Below are positions 14,941-15,147 of a stretch of 15,147 bases of DNA, piece by piece; position 1 is the stretch's first letter; each line of letters starts with the position of its first letter. Source of the DNA: Candidatus Aminicenantota bacterium (GTDB taxonomy: Bacteria; Acidobacteriota; Aminicenantia; UBA2199). The notes beneath the pieces were generated by a model. It saw only the letters and a list, made by a program, of their open reading frames with translations, was not told the DNA's origin and did no database searches. The translations under genes and the position numbers were made by a program. Location of the stretch: NCBI GenBank assembly GCA_030639705.1, contig DAOWKX010000045.1, positions 1 to 15,147 on the forward strand, read 5' to 3'.

Positions 14941-15147
14941 CTAATTGATTTTAATGCAAGGAGGTGTCGTTCGGTCACCATTCCAAAATCCACCACCTAA
15001 ATTTGGATATTTCCCCAAAATCAAGATCAAGCAGGCGTGTCGGCTTCCCTTTGAACGGCTTGCGAATCCCATTTCTCGCCAATATCGAAAATGGGATGAG
15101 ACGCTCCCAAAAACGAGAAACGTTTTTGGGTAAAGTGAAAAGGGATA
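14941..15147. repeat. hairpin-rich repeat-like element at the window edge, open on both strands
   Basis: The stretch is less AT-rich than the 130 bases before it and full of symmetry. CCCAAAAACG (15106-15115) pairs perfectly with CGTTTTTGGG (15121-15130) over a 5-base loop. ATCCCATTT (15066-15074) pairs with AAATGGGAT (15089-15097). AGGAGGTG (14959-14966) pairs with CACCACCT (14991-14998) with one mismatch. The minus strand is open from the edge to TAG at 14943-14941 (68 codons), and the plus strand is open from 14945 to 15133. Neither product has a recognisable domain. Dual openness plus hairpins suggests a dispersed repeat or MITE rather than a gene. It gives me a vague sense of a repeat seen in Desulfobacterota genomes, which I cannot verify. 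Confidence 0.4.

Overview
The window is a compact, moderately AT-rich bacterial chromosome segment with 13 recognisable protein genes and one edge fragment on each side. Gene content (DNA polymerase I, adenylate kinase with a zinc LID, MnmA, a DusB-like enzyme, Pth, two ClC proteins, a sucrose-phosphate-synthase-like glycosyltransferase) points to a free-living Gram-negative-type bacterium. Some sequence flavour (the Cys4 adenylate kinase LID, the small conserved protein beside polA, the sucrose-type glycosyltransferase) recalls Desulfobacterota, Spirochaetota or Acidobacteriota/Aminicenantota-like lineages, but the phylum cannot be fixed by eye. No tRNA, rRNA, CRISPR array or transposase was seen. 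Several promoters fit the sigma-70 consensus with 17-bp spacers. Shine-Dalgarno sequences are patchy: clear for adk and polA, weak or absent elsewhere.

Layout. 1-217: possible 3' tail of an upstream gene, then two GC-rich hairpins. 218-718 (+): isoprenylcysteine-methyltransferase-like membrane protein, meeting polA tail to tail. 711-3757 (-): a small conserved protein and polA, probably one operon from a promoter that would give a leaderless message. 3826-4575 (-): stand-alone EAL phosphodiesterase with its own promoter. 4725-9305: an anion-transport locus. An HTH + PTS-EIIA fusion protein overlaps a ClC-CBS gene on the minus strand, and a second ClC with CBS and TrkA-C domains runs divergently on the plus strand. 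The divergent promoters overlap and contain a candidate operator. 9351-12091 (-): dusB-mnmA-adk, an RNA-modification and nucleotide-metabolism cluster in which dusB carries an in-frame amber codon. 12263-12844 (+): pth, divergent from dusB. 12888-14808 (-): a uridine-kinase-like P-loop kinase overlapping a sucrose/mannosylfructose-phosphate-synthase-like GT4, expressed from a near-consensus promoter. 14809-15147: that promoter, then a hairpin-rich stretch open in both directions that looks like a dispersed repeat.

The most notable items are the ClC/EIIA-HTH locus, where a phosphorylatable PTS domain joined to a DNA-binding domain sits between two different ClC genes that both lack the internal proton glutamate, and the amber codon splitting an otherwise perfect dusB while none of the 13 recognised genes stops at TAG. 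The glycosyltransferase-kinase pair may make an uncharacterised sucrose-like solute.
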